The notes: generated from the sequence alone by a model not told the origin. Shown: positions 5,678 through 13,008, counted from the first letter of the stretch. The stretch is 15,357 nucleotides of DNA from Prevotella sp. UBA2756 (GCA_002353205.1 DEJE01000024.1:1-15357); one strand, 5' to 3'. Numbers and translations: made by a program.

Positions 5678-6607
5678 ATGGACAAAGAACAGAAGCATAA
5701 GGCCGGATTCGTCAACATTGTGGGCAATCCCAACGTGGGCAAGAGCACGCTCATGAACCAGCTTGTGGGCGAGCGCATCTCGATAGCCACCTTCAAGGCG
5801 CAGACCACGCGCCACCGCATCATGGGCATTGTCAACACGCCCGAGATGCAAATCGTCTTCAGCGACACGCCCGGTGTGCTGAAGCCTAACTACAAGTTGC
5901 AGGAGTCGATGCTCGCCTTCTCGGAGAGCGCGCTGGCCGATGCCGACGTGCTGCTCTACGTCACCGACGTGGTGGAGAATCCCGAGAAGAACATGGACTT
6001 CCTCGCGAAGGTGCAGAAGATGCAGATTCCCGTGCTGTTGCTGATCAATAAGATTGACAACCTCGCCCCCGACCCCTCTCCCAAAGGCGAGGGGAGCAGT
6101 CAGCAAAAGCTCGCTCAGATTGTGGAGAAGTGGCACGAGCTGCTGCCCAATGCCGAGATACTGCCCATCTCGGCCAAGAACAAGTTCGGCGTCGACATGC
6201 TGCTCCGCCGCATTCAGGAGCTGCTGCCCGAAAGTCCGGCCTATTTCGACAAAGACCAGCTCACCGACAAGCCCGCCCGCTTCTTTGTCTCGGAGATTAT
6301 CCGCGAGAAGATACTCCTCTATTACGACAAGGAGATTCCCTACTCGGTGGAAGTCAGCGTGGAGAGCTTCAAGGAAACGGACCGCAACATCCACATCCGC
6401 GCCATCATCTACGTGGAGCGCGACTCGCAGAAGGGTATCATCATCGGTCATCAGGGCGTAGCGCTGAAGAAAGTGGGCGCCGAGGCGCGCAAGTCGCTCG
6501 AACGCTTCTTCGGCAAGAGCATCTATCTGGAGACCTACGTCAAGGTGGATAAAGACTGGCGCTCGTCGCAACGCGAGCTCAGCGCCTTCGGCTATAACCC
6601 CGAGTAG
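5678..6607 (+). CDS. era: GTPase Era, with an extra segment in the G domain
   Basis: The 309-residue protein has the Era order of motifs: G1 GNPNVGKS (16-23), the switch TTRHR, G3 DTPG, G4 NKID (124-127) and G5 SAK. A C-terminal KH domain follows, with IIGHQGVALKKVGAEAR and the family ending YVKVDKDWR. Era binds the 3' end of 16S rRNA and helps mature the 30S subunit; it is normally essential. The protein is somewhat longer than most Era proteins because about 12-14 residues (APDPSPKGEGSSQ, about 130-142) are added right after G4, encoded by palindromic DNA (see findings). The rest is intact, so function is probably kept. GtrA follows after 21 bases and is likely co-transcribed. Confidence 0.96.
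   Translation: MDKEQKHKAGFVNIVGNPNVGKSTLMNQLVGERISIATFKAQTTRHRIMGIVNTPEMQIVFSDTPGVLKPNYKLQESMLAFSESALADADVLLYVTDVVENPEKNMDFLAKVQKMQIPVLLLINKIDNLAPDPSPKGEGSSQQKLAQIVEKWHELLPNAEILPISAKNKFGVDMLLRRIQELLPESPAYFDKDQLTDKPARFFVSEIIREKILLYYDKEIPYSVEVSVESFKETDRNIHIRAIIYVERDSQKGIIIGHQGVALKKVGAEARKSLERFFGKSIYLETYVKVDKDWRSSQRELSAFGYNPE
6061..6094. repeat. Palindromic, in-frame insertion inside era
   Basis: CCCCTC-t-CC (6073-6081) pairs with GG-c-GAGGGG (6086-6094). An alternative perfect pairing is CCTCGCC (6061-6067) with GGCGAGG (6086-6092). The translation APDPSPKGEGS is like the low-complexity 'PSPKGEG' peptides that Bacteroidetes palindromic repeats give when read through, as recalled from other genomes. 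Confidence 0.55.
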
Positions 6608-6628
6608 ACGACTCGAAACCGGCAAGAC

Positions 6629-7054
6629 ATGAAGAAGGGGCTCTTCGACCGCACTTTCATCACCTTCCTTATCGTGGGTGTGGTGAACACGCTCTTCGGC
6701 ACGGCCATCATGTTCGTGCTCTACAACGTGTTCGGCTGTTCATACTGGGTGTCGTCGTTCTGCGACTATTTCTTCGGAAGCATACTCAGCTATTTCCTCA
6801 ACAAGCGCTTCACCTTCCACTATCAAGGCACCGACTGGCGAAGCATCGTGAAGTTCGCACTCAACATCATCGTGTGCTACCTCATTGCCTACAGCATCGC
6901 TCTGCCGCTGACGCGCTCCCTGCTTGAACATCTGCACCTCGGCAAGACCATCGTTGAAAACATTGCCATGCTCGTGGGCACCGTGCTCTTCATGGTGATC
7001 AACTATATCGGGCAGAAGTTCTTCGCTTTCAGCACGCGACGGAAGGAAGGGTAG
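6629..7054 (+). CDS. GtrA-like family membrane protein
   Basis: This 141-residue protein has four hydrophobic segments (about 8-30, 34-54, 72-94 and 106-128). It matches the GtrA family (PF04138) pattern: FLIVGVVNTLFGTAIMFVLY near the start, SYFLNKRFTF after the second segment, and NYIGQKFFAFS at the end. GtrA-like proteins are small inner-membrane proteins thought to help move lipid-linked sugars across the membrane for polysaccharide or O-antigen modification. No glycosyltransferase is next to it here, so the substrate cannot be proposed. It follows era after 21 bases and probably shares its transcript. Confidence 0.88.
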   Translation: MKKGLFDRTFITFLIVGVVNTLFGTAIMFVLYNVFGCSYWVSSFCDYFFGSILSYFLNKRFTFHYQGTDWRSIVKFALNIIVCYLIAYSIALPLTRSLLEHLHLGKTIVENIAMLVGTVLFMVINYIGQKFFAFSTRRKEG

Positions 7055-7060
7055 GGTAGT

Positions 7061-7087
7061 CGCCGCGACGGGATGACCGCCGCGGCG
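7061..7087 (+). terminator. GC-rich hairpin after the GtrA gene, possible terminator
   Basis: CGCCGCG (7061-7067) pairs with CGCGGCG (7081-7087) around a 13-base loop, starting 7 bases after the GtrA stop. There is no T-run, so intrinsic termination is uncertain. Confidence 0.35.
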
Positions 7088-7123
7088 CGAAGTGTGAGAT
7101 GAAAACAATCGTGAGGGTTGGCG

Positions 7124-7155
7124 TCTGGTTTTTTCATAGGAATGAAGTAATTTTG
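7124..7155 (+). promoter_or_regulatory. Promoter of panE-ung
   Basis: TCTG (7124-7127, one mismatch to TTTG), a 20-base spacer and TAATTTTG (7148-7155, exact TAnnTTTG) fit the Bacteroidetes promoter. The -7 box ends 7 bases before the panE ATG at 7163, so the message should have almost no leader. Confidence 0.55.
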
Positions 7156-7162
7156 TAACAAT

Positions 7163-8080
7163 ATGAGATACGCTGTTATCGGAACGGGAGCCATCGGAGG
7201 CTACTATGGTTCCAAATTGGCGCGCGCAGGGCACGAAGTGCATTTCCTGCTGCGCTCCGACTATGAATATGTACGCGAGAATGGGCTCGACGTGCAGTCG
7301 TGCGACGGGTCGTTCCACCTCAACGACGTGCATGCCTACCGCGAAGCGGCCGACATGCCCGTGTGCGACGTCGTGCTGGTATGCCTCAAGACGGTGAACA
7401 ACCACCGTCTGCCCGCGCTGCTCACACCGCTGCTCCACGACAAGACGCTCGTGGTGCTGATACAGAACGGCATCGGCGTGGAGCCCGACGTGCAGACCAT
7501 GTTCCCGACAACTGCCCTCGCTGCCGGCTTGGCCTTCATCTGCTGTGCGAAGACCGAGCCCGGAAAGGTGAACCACCAGTGCTACGGCAGCATCAACATC
7601 GCCAACTATTCGTGTGGCGACGAACAGCTTGTGGCCACGGTGGTGAACGATTTCATCGCTGCCGGCATCAACGCCCATCAGGTGGAATACCATGAGGCGC
7701 GGTGGAAGAAGGCCGTGTGGAACATGCCTTTCAACGGCATGACCGTGGCTCTGAACACGCGCACCGACCTGCTGCTGGGCTTCGCTCCCACACGCCAGCT
7801 CATCCATGAGCAGATGCTCGAGGTGATCCATGCGGCGCAGCAGCTCGGAGTAGGGAACATCGACGACGCGTTTGCCGAACAGATGCTCACCACCACCGAC
7901 CAGATGACGCCCTACTCGCCGAGCATGAAGCTCGACTTCGATTTCCACAGACCCATGGAAATTCATTATCTCTACTCGCGACCGTTGGCCATCGCTGCTG
8001 ACCATGGCATCGCCATGCCCAAGCTTGCCATGCTCGAAGCTGAGCTGCGGTTCATCGAACAAAACAACGTCGGCCTATGA
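7163..8080 (+). CDS. panE: 2-dehydropantoate 2-reductase (ketopantoate reductase)
   Basis: The 305-residue protein starts with a Rossmann nucleotide site, GTGAIGG (7-13), for NADPH. The C-terminal domain has the catalytic lysine block WKKAVWNMPFN with Lys183, Asn187 and Asn191 at the same spacing as Lys176, Asn180 and Asn184 of the E. coli enzyme. A glutamate (Glu266 in PMEIHYL) matches E. coli Glu256. It reduces 2-dehydropantoate to pantoate in the pathway to vitamin B5 and coenzyme A. Some family members act on other 2-keto acids, so the substrate is inferred from motifs. The stop overlaps the ung start in ATGA, which suggests translational coupling. Confidence 0.9.
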   Translation: MRYAVIGTGAIGGYYGSKLARAGHEVHFLLRSDYEYVRENGLDVQSCDGSFHLNDVHAYREAADMPVCDVVLVCLKTVNNHRLPALLTPLLHDKTLVVLIQNGIGVEPDVQTMFPTTALAAGLAFICCAKTEPGKVNHQCYGSINIANYSCGDEQLVATVVNDFIAAGINAHQVEYHEARWKKAVWNMPFNGMTVALNTRTDLLLGFAPTRQLIHEQMLEVIHAAQQLGVGNIDDAFAEQMLTTTDQMTPYSPSMKLDFDFHRPMEIHYLYSRPLAIAADHGIAMPKLAMLEAELRFIEQNNVGL

Positions 8081-8742
8081 ACGTGCAGATAGAACCATCG
8101 TGGAAGGCGCAGCTGCAGGAAGAGTTTGACAAACCTTACTTCACACAGCTCACGCAAGCCGTCAGGCAAGAGTATCTGTCGACCACCTGCTATCCGCCGG
8201 GGCGCGAGATTTTCAACGCTTTCAACCTGTGTCCGTTCGACAAGGTGAAGGTGGTAATCATCGGACAAGATCCTTACCACGAGGCGGGGCAGGCCGAGGG
8301 ACTGTGCTTCTCGGTGAAGCCGGGCATCGTTATGCCGCCGTCGCTCGTGAATATCTTCAAGGAGATAGAGGCCGACCTGGGAAAGGCGATGCCTGCCGAC
8401 GGCAGTCTGGTACGCTGGGCACGTCAGGGGGTACTGCTGCTTAACGCTACGCTGACGGTGCGCGCCCATGAGGCGAACAGCCACAGCCGACTGGGATGGC
8501 AGACGTTTACCGATGCTGCTATCCGTGCGTTGGCCACGCAGCGGCAAGGACTTGTCTACATGCTTTGGGGTGGTTATGCCCGCAGTAAGGCGTATATGAT
8601 CGACAAGCAGAAGAACCTTGTCTTGGAATCGGTCCATCCCTCGCCGCTCTCGGCCAACCGTGGCGGCTGGTTCGGGCAGCATCAGTTCTCGCGATGCAAC
8701 GAATACCTGATGCAGAACGGGCAGACGGCCATCGAATGGTGA
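8077..8742 (+). CDS. ung: Uracil-DNA glycosylase, family 1
   Basis: The 221-residue protein has the water-activating motif GQDPYH (63-68, with Asp65), the uracil-binding LLLNATLTV stretch and the leucine-loop motif HPSPLSA (from His187). The loop continues as NRGGWFGQHQFS, one residue longer than in E. coli Ung, a form I recall as usual in Bacteroidetes. Length is normal. The enzyme removes uracil from DNA as the first step of base-excision repair. It overlaps panE by four bases and is expressed from the panE promoter or together with it. A short heptamer-like run begins at its stop codon. Confidence 0.97.
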   Translation: MNVQIEPSWKAQLQEEFDKPYFTQLTQAVRQEYLSTTCYPPGREIFNAFNLCPFDKVKVVIIGQDPYHEAGQAEGLCFSVKPGIVMPPSLVNIFKEIEADLGKAMPADGSLVRWARQGVLLLNATLTVRAHEANSHSRLGWQTFTDAAIRALATQRQGLVYMLWGGYARSKAYMIDKQKNLVLESVHPSPLSANRGGWFGQHQFSRCNEYLMQNGQTAIEW

Positions 8743-8760
8743 AGGGGAGTTAAGAGTTCT
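8740..8760 (+). repeat. Weak heptamer-period run at the ung stop codon
   Basis: TGAAGGG, GAGTTAA and GAGTTCT follow in a 7-base rhythm starting with the ung stop codon TGA. The run shares the 11-mer GGAGTTAAGAG with the array after DUF177. Only about two and a half units are recognisable, so alone it would not be convincing. Confidence 0.35.
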
Positions 8761-8800
8761 TTGCTACTGCTATCATGTTTTTATAGCATTGATTCCGATT

Positions 8801-8831
8801 TCTGATTATACAACATAGATATACAGCTTTG
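8801..8831 (+). promoter_or_regulatory. Possible promoter of the DUF3109 gene
   Basis: TCTG (8801-8804), a 19-base spacer and CAGCTTTG (8824-8831, one mismatch to TAnnTTTG) resemble the panE promoter. The box covers the TTG at 8829 that is the most upstream start codon of the next gene, so promoter and that start cannot both be right. Confidence 0.35.
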
Positions 8832-9485
8832 AGTTTACATATCCTGCAAGTAGGCGACGTGTTGGTGTCGCCAGATATCCTCACCGAATGTTTCTGCTGT
8901 GACCTCAGCGTGTGCAAAGGAGCCTGCTGCATCGAAGGCGATGCGGGCGCTCCCGTGACGCTCGATGAGGTGATGGCCATCGAAGATGCGCTCGACACGG
9001 TGTGGAGCGATCTCTCCGCTTCGGCACAGAGCGTCATCGACCGTCAGGGCGTTGCCTACACCGACCGCGAGGGCGACCTCGTGACGAGCATCGTGCGTGG
9101 TAAGGACTGTGTGTTCACCTGCTATACGCCCGATGATGATTCGGAAGCGAATGAAGATGCGTCGAAACACGGCAAAGGGCAAGCCTTGCCGCCGGGGTGC
9201 TGCCTCTGTGCGTTGGAGAAAGCGCACCGCGAAGGACGTTGTTCTTTCGTGAAACCCATCAGCTGTGCTCTCTATCCCATCCGCGTGAAGGAGTTTCAGG
9301 GTGGACTTGTCGGCCTGAACTATCACCGTTGGGATGTCTGTCGCTGTGGCCGCGAGAAAGGTCGTGAATTGCAGCTGCCCCTTTACCGTTTCCTGAAAGG
9401 ACCGCTCATCCGTCGGTTCGGCGAGCAGTGGTATGCCGAACTGGTAGAACTGGCCGACAGTCTGCGCGAGCAGGGGCTTTTGTAG
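8829..9485 (+). CDS. DUF3109 family cysteine-rich protein
   Basis: The 218-residue protein matches the Bacteroidetes DUF3109 family (PF11307). It has an N-terminal cluster CFCCDLSVCKGACCIEGD (cysteines 21, 23, 24, 29, 33 and 34), then CVFTC, CCLCALEKA, KPISCALYPIRV and DVCRCG. The many conserved cysteines suggest a metal or iron-sulfur site; the function is unknown. There is no ATG near the start: TTG at 8829 gives MSLHILQVGD, CTG at 8844 would fit the usual family length, and the first in-frame ATG (8971) would remove the first cysteine cluster. A segment of about 20 polar residues (about 102-122) is additional to what I recall of the family. A heptamer array starts exactly at its stop codon. 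Confidence 0.82.
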   Translation: MSLHILQVGDVLVSPDILTECFCCDLSVCKGACCIEGDAGAPVTLDEVMAIEDALDTVWSDLSASAQSVIDRQGVAYTDREGDLVTSIVRGKDCVFTCYTPDDDSEANEDASKHGKGQALPPGCCLCALEKAHREGRCSFVKPISCALYPIRVKEFQGGLVGLNYHRWDVCRCGREKGRELQLPLYRFLKGPLIRRFGEQWYAELVELADSLREQGLL

Positions 9486-9517
9486 CTGATAGTTGGCAGC
9501 CTGCAGCTGGCGGTTGC
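9483..9517 (+). repeat. Degenerate heptamer array starting at the DUF3109 stop codon
   Basis: TAGCTGA, TAGTTGG, CAGCCTG, CAGCTGG and CGGTTGC form five units of consensus YAGYTGR, the first being the stop codon TAG itself. Confidence 0.6.
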
Positions 9518-9543
9518 AAGTTTTGATGCCAGAAGGCTGTCAA
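9493..9543. terminator. Hairpin between convergent genes, possible terminator
   Basis: TTGGCAGCCT (9493-9502) pairs with AGGCTGTCAA (9534-9543), 10 bp with one G-U pair, around a 31-base loop. It lies between the ends of DUF3109 and the AraC gene. No T-run follows on either strand, so the role is uncertain. Confidence 0.3.
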
Positions 9544-9550
9544 CAGAGAA

Positions 9551-10432
9551 TCATGACTTCCTGTATTCAGAGGGCGACATGCCGACGTGCTCCTTGAAGA
9601 ATTTCCCGAGGAAACTCTGGTTGGGGAAGTTCAGATGCTGGGATATTTGCTTGATGCTCATGGTGCTGTTCTTCAGCAACACCCGCGCTTCGAGGATCAC
9701 ATAGTTGTCGATCCATTCGTTGGGAGTGCGGCGGCTCACCGCCTTTACCGTCTCCGAGAGGTACTTGGGCGTGATGCAGAGCTGCTCGCCATACCATCCC
9801 ACACGCCGCTCCTTGCGGAAATTCTCCTCCACCAGCTTGATGAACTGAGCGAAGATGGCCTCTGCGCGCGTCTGGCGACGGTCGCTCATCTGCTGCAGAC
9901 GGTAGATAGCGTTGCTGATGTCGTAGATCATCGTCATGATGAGCGAGCGCACCACGTCGACACGGAAGTGATGTTCGGTGTCGTCGACGCGGAACTTGAT
10001 GGCTCTGAAGTAGGCTTGGATGGCGAACTGCTCCTCCTTGGTGAGGCTGAAGACGGGGTGCAAACGCGAGAAGAGGAAGAGCGACGACAGTTCGTGGATG
10101 CCCTTGATGACATCGCTGAAGAAGTCGTAGGCCATCAGGATGGCAATGCCGTTGAAGTCGTGGCTGAACATATAGTTGTCCACCACCGTCCCTTCGTTGA
10201 TGATGATTACGTCGCCAGCCTTCACCATGTGTTCCTCGGTGTCCACGCTGTACTGCGCCTTCCCTTTCAGGCACAGTGCGAGGAGGATGCAGCGCATGCG
10301 TCGTGGCGATTCGGGCCACGGCATCTTCGACAAGTCGTCGAAGAGGAGCAGGTTGTCGCCGATGCTGCTCGCCGTTCCTATCAGCTTTCGGATGCTTGCC
10401 ACCGATAGCTCTTCCATATTGATTGTTGCCAT
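9551..10432 (-). CDS. AraC-family transcriptional regulator
   Basis: The 293-residue protein has an N-terminal cupin-like sensor half (about 35-110, with VKAGDVIIINEG as the barrel signature) and a C-terminal AraC DNA-binding domain (about 190-292). The domain has two helix-turn-helix units, around YLSETVKAVSRRTPNEWI and IKQISQHLNFPNQSFLGKFF. It ends in the family signature FFKEHVGMSPSEYRKS. Proteins of this kind bind a small molecule and activate transcription nearby. The GH95 gene lies directly upstream on the same strand with 77 bases between, so the regulator may be co-transcribed with it or control it; this is inference. No clear promoter was seen in the gap. A second ATG five codons in could be the start instead. 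Confidence 0.92.
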   Translation of the reverse strand: MATINMEELSVASIRKLIGTASSIGDNLLLFDDLSKMPWPESPRRMRCILLALCLKGKAQYSVDTEEHMVKAGDVIIINEGTVVDNYMFSHDFNGIAILMAYDFFSDVIKGIHELSSLFLFSRLHPVFSLTKEEQFAIQAYFRAIKFRVDDTEHHFRVDVVRSLIMTMIYDISNAIYRLQQMSDRRQTRAEAIFAQFIKLVEENFRKERRVGWYGEQLCITPKYLSETVKAVSRRTPNEWIDNYVILEARVLLKNSTMSIKQISQHLNFPNQSFLGKFFKEHVGMSPSEYRKS

Positions 10433-10498
10433 AGTTTCTTTTGTTTGATGTCCTTATTGTCAGAACCAAGAGCCTCCATCTACCATTTCAGCAGCTGG

Positions 10499-10526
10499 CT
10501 CTTCATTCTTCACTTTTCACTCTTCA
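10499..10526 (-). repeat. Heptamer tandem array across the GH95 stop codon
   Basis: On the minus strand four units read TGAAGAG, TGAAAAG, TGAAGAA and TGAAGAG (10526 down to 10499). The stop codon TGA (10512-10510) is the start of the third unit, and the last coding residues (KSEK) come from the first two. Confidence 0.75.
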
Positions 10527-12972
10527 CTTCCTTCCTCTGTCCTGCTTTCATTTTCAGCACCTTCGTCTGTCCGTTGTAACTGACAGTCACCTTTCCGCCC
10601 GTTCGACTGCTGATGATGGCGCGGCTGACGCGCCCGTTGCGCCACCACATCTCCACCTCGAAGCCGCCGCGGGCGCAGAGCCCTTTCACGTGGCCTGCAG
10701 CCCATGCCTCGGGCAGTGCCGGCAGCAGGTTGATTGCGGAGCCGTCGCGGTCAGTGGAGCTGCTCTGCACGAGCATCTCGGCCACACCTGCCGTTCCTCC
10801 GAAGTTCCCGTCGATCTGGAAAGGCGGGTGAGCATCGAACAGATTGGGGTAGGTTCCGCCCGAACGCCGTTTGTCTGGACCGTCGTAAGCGTCGGGCGAC
10901 ACGTAGGTGAGCAGCTTCTGGTAGATGTGGTAGGCCTGACGGGCATCGCCCAGACGGGCCCAGAGGTTGATACGCCAGCCTGTGCTCCACCCTGTCGTCT
11001 GATCACCTTTTATCTCAAGCGAGCGTCGGCACGCCTGCATGAAGTCGTTGCGGCTCAGTTCGGTGCTGTTGTCGGCTTTCAACTGGTCGAGCATCAGGTA
11101 GTGTTGCCCTGGGAAAAGTCCGATGAGATGGCTCTGATGGCGGTGCTGGAAATCCTTGTCGTCCCAGTCGTAATACCATTCGTTCAGGTCGCCCATGTGC
11201 CCCACGGTGTAGGGATGCAGTTGCAAGGCGGTCTTTTTGAACGCGGTGGTTGTTTCACCGCACACGGAACTGGCAGCGTGGGTGTTCAGCAGCAGCTCGC
11301 GGATGATGGCCAGGTCGGCCGTTCCGCCGTAGCATGTCATGCCGTGGTACCCCTTGTCGGTGATATACTCGTTCTCGGGCGACGTGCTGGGAGCTGTGAT
11401 GAGCTCTCCTTTCCGCTTGGGATTCTCCAAGAGCCAGTCCGTGCAGAAGTCGGCAGCTCCCTTCATCAGCGGAGCCGCCACTTCTTTCAGATGTTGCTTG
11501 TCTTGCGTGAACAGGTAGCGTTCCCACAGCGCGTTCACCAGCCAGGCCCCGCCCATGTTCCAGTTGGCCCACTCGGGCATCTCGTTCTTCTCGCCCACGG
11601 GGTTCGTCATGGCCCAGATGTCGGAGTTATGGCTGCTGCACCAACCACGGTTGATGCCGTAGTAGTTGCGTGCCGTGTGGCGTCCGTTCTCGGCAAGAGC
11701 CTTCACGAAGCCGTCGAGCGGCATGGCCATTTCGGCCAGATTGGTGGTGAAGACGGGCCAATAGTTCTCTTCCAGATTGATGTTCACCGTGTAGTTGCCT
11801 CGCCAGGGCGACCATTTATGGGGTGTCCACAGTCCCTGCAGGTTAGCCGGAACGCCCGGCGTGCGCGAGCAACTGATGAGCAGGTAGCGTCCGTATTGGA
11901 AATAGAGAGTCTCCAGATAGGTGCTCGGTCGGCCGTCGCTGTAGGCCTTGAGCAGTTCATCGGTGTACATGGCTTCCGACTCGTAGTCGTCGGAGAGCGC
12001 GAAAGTGCGTCCTGCCACCTGTTGCTGTGTGCTCTCGCCAAGTTGCAGCTGTACTCTCGAGTAGAACTGTCGGTAGTCGGCGATATGTCGTTCGCGCAGC
12101 TGTGGCCAAGTGTAGTTGACCAAATGCCAAGCCTGGTCGGCTGCATCGTTGATATAGTCGGCCCCTTCTGTCACGGGGTGACGGTCATAGCCGTTGAAAC
12201 TTGTAGCGTTGACGAAACAGATGGTGGCCTCGTCGACATCCGACAGTCGCAGCACGGAGTCGGTCACCACGACCTCGCCCCCGCTGTTGAAGACGCGCAA
12301 CATGGAGCAGAAATGAATGCTGTTCCGCTCGTCGCCGATGGCATGGCCGAGCATGGTGAGCTGGTTTTGACTGGCCTTCACACGGTGGGGCACCTGCGAC
12401 GAGAGCCTGATGTCCACGTTGATGCTCTTGGGCTGGCTTGCCGTCAGGTGTACGGCAATCACCTTGTCGGGGTTCGAGGCCAGATATTCGCGTTCGTAGC
12501 GCACGCCGTTGCGCAGGTAGAGCACGTGAGCCACGGCGCTGTCGATGTCGAGTGCGCGGTAGTAGCTGTCGATGTTGCCTTCGTTGCGGTCGTCGATATA
12601 CATCATGCCGAGTGGCTGGTAGAACTGCGAGTTATGCCCCTGAACGTGGAGTTGTAGCGAGTCGGCCCGCTGATAGTCCTCGTTGAACAGTGCTTTGCGT
12701 ATCTCGGGAATCCATCTCGAAGCCCCGGCATCCTCGTTGCGGTCGACGGGTTGGCCGGTCCACAGCGTGATGTCGTTCAGGTAGAGCGAGTCGGTGTCGG
12801 CTCCGCCATAGAGCAGGGCACCCATCTTGCCGTTGCCGATGGGCAGCGACTCCTCGAAATAGCGTGCATCGTGGTTGTAGTGCAGTCGCATGGGGGCCTG
12901 TTGGGCAGCGGTCGGCAGCGACGACAAAAGGGTGATGGCGCTGATACCCAGTGCGCTGATTGTTCTTTTCAT
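10510..12972 (-). CDS. Alpha-L-fucosidase, glycoside hydrolase family 95
   Basis: Starting at the ATG at 12972 the protein has 820 residues, beginning with a signal peptide (MKRTISALGISAITLLSSLP, then TAAQQ). GH95 motifs run the whole length: LPIGNGKMGALLYGG, LNDITLWTGQP, GNYTVNINLEENYWP, STSPENEY and FQIDGNFGGTAGVAEML. By comparison with Bifidobacterium AfcA, the general acid is Glu533 (AfcA Glu566), the catalytic base system is Asn397 and Asn399 (Asn421 and Asn423), and Asp721 matches Asp766, so all catalytic residues are present. The family removes alpha-1,2-linked fucose, and sometimes L-galactose, from host glycans or plant xyloglucan. The enzyme is exported; location in the periplasm is likely because no lipobox is seen. 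The frame is open 54 codons further upstream, but a promoter box lies there. Divergent to the CotH gene. Confidence 0.94.
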   Translation of the reverse strand: MKRTISALGISAITLLSSLPTAAQQAPMRLHYNHDARYFEESLPIGNGKMGALLYGGADTDSLYLNDITLWTGQPVDRNEDAGASRWIPEIRKALFNEDYQRADSLQLHVQGHNSQFYQPLGMMYIDDRNEGNIDSYYRALDIDSAVAHVLYLRNGVRYEREYLASNPDKVIAVHLTASQPKSINVDIRLSSQVPHRVKASQNQLTMLGHAIGDERNSIHFCSMLRVFNSGGEVVVTDSVLRLSDVDEATICFVNATSFNGYDRHPVTEGADYINDAADQAWHLVNYTWPQLRERHIADYRQFYSRVQLQLGESTQQQVAGRTFALSDDYESEAMYTDELLKAYSDGRPSTYLETLYFQYGRYLLISCSRTPGVPANLQGLWTPHKWSPWRGNYTVNINLEENYWPVFTTNLAEMAMPLDGFVKALAENGRHTARNYYGINRGWCSSHNSDIWAMTNPVGEKNEMPEWANWNMGGAWLVNALWERYLFTQDKQHLKEVAAPLMKGAADFCTDWLLENPKRKGELITAPSTSPENEYITDKGYHGMTCYGGTADLAIIRELLLNTHAASSVCGETTTAFKKTALQLHPYTVGHMGDLNEWYYDWDDKDFQHRHQSHLIGLFPGQHYLMLDQLKADNSTELSRNDFMQACRRSLEIKGDQTTGWSTGWRINLWARLGDARQAYHIYQKLLTYVSPDAYDGPDKRRSGGTYPNLFDAHPPFQIDGNFGGTAGVAEMLVQSSSTDRDGSAINLLPALPEAWAAGHVKGLCARGGFEVEMWWRNGRVSRAIISSRTGGKVTVSYNGQTKVLKMKAGQRKEVKSEK

Positions 12973-13008
12973 AACCAGTAGTTCTCTTCTTTTTCTGTTT
13001 GTAGGTTG

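Noticed and set aside
6740..8062. A 440-codon minus-strand open frame across the GtrA and panE genes
   Set aside because: It spans two clear plus-strand genes and the gap between them and shows no domain.
8768..8788. Hairpin TGCTAT/ATAGCA after ung as a terminator
   Set aside because: Only 6 AT-rich base pairs; the T-run lies in the loop and not after the stem.
10441..12657. A 738-codon open frame on the plus strand, antisense to the GH95 gene
   Set aside because: The minus-strand frame has a signal peptide and all GH95 catalytic motifs. The antisense protein is low in recognisable structure and rich in Val, His and Arg, as expected from the complement of GC-rich codons.
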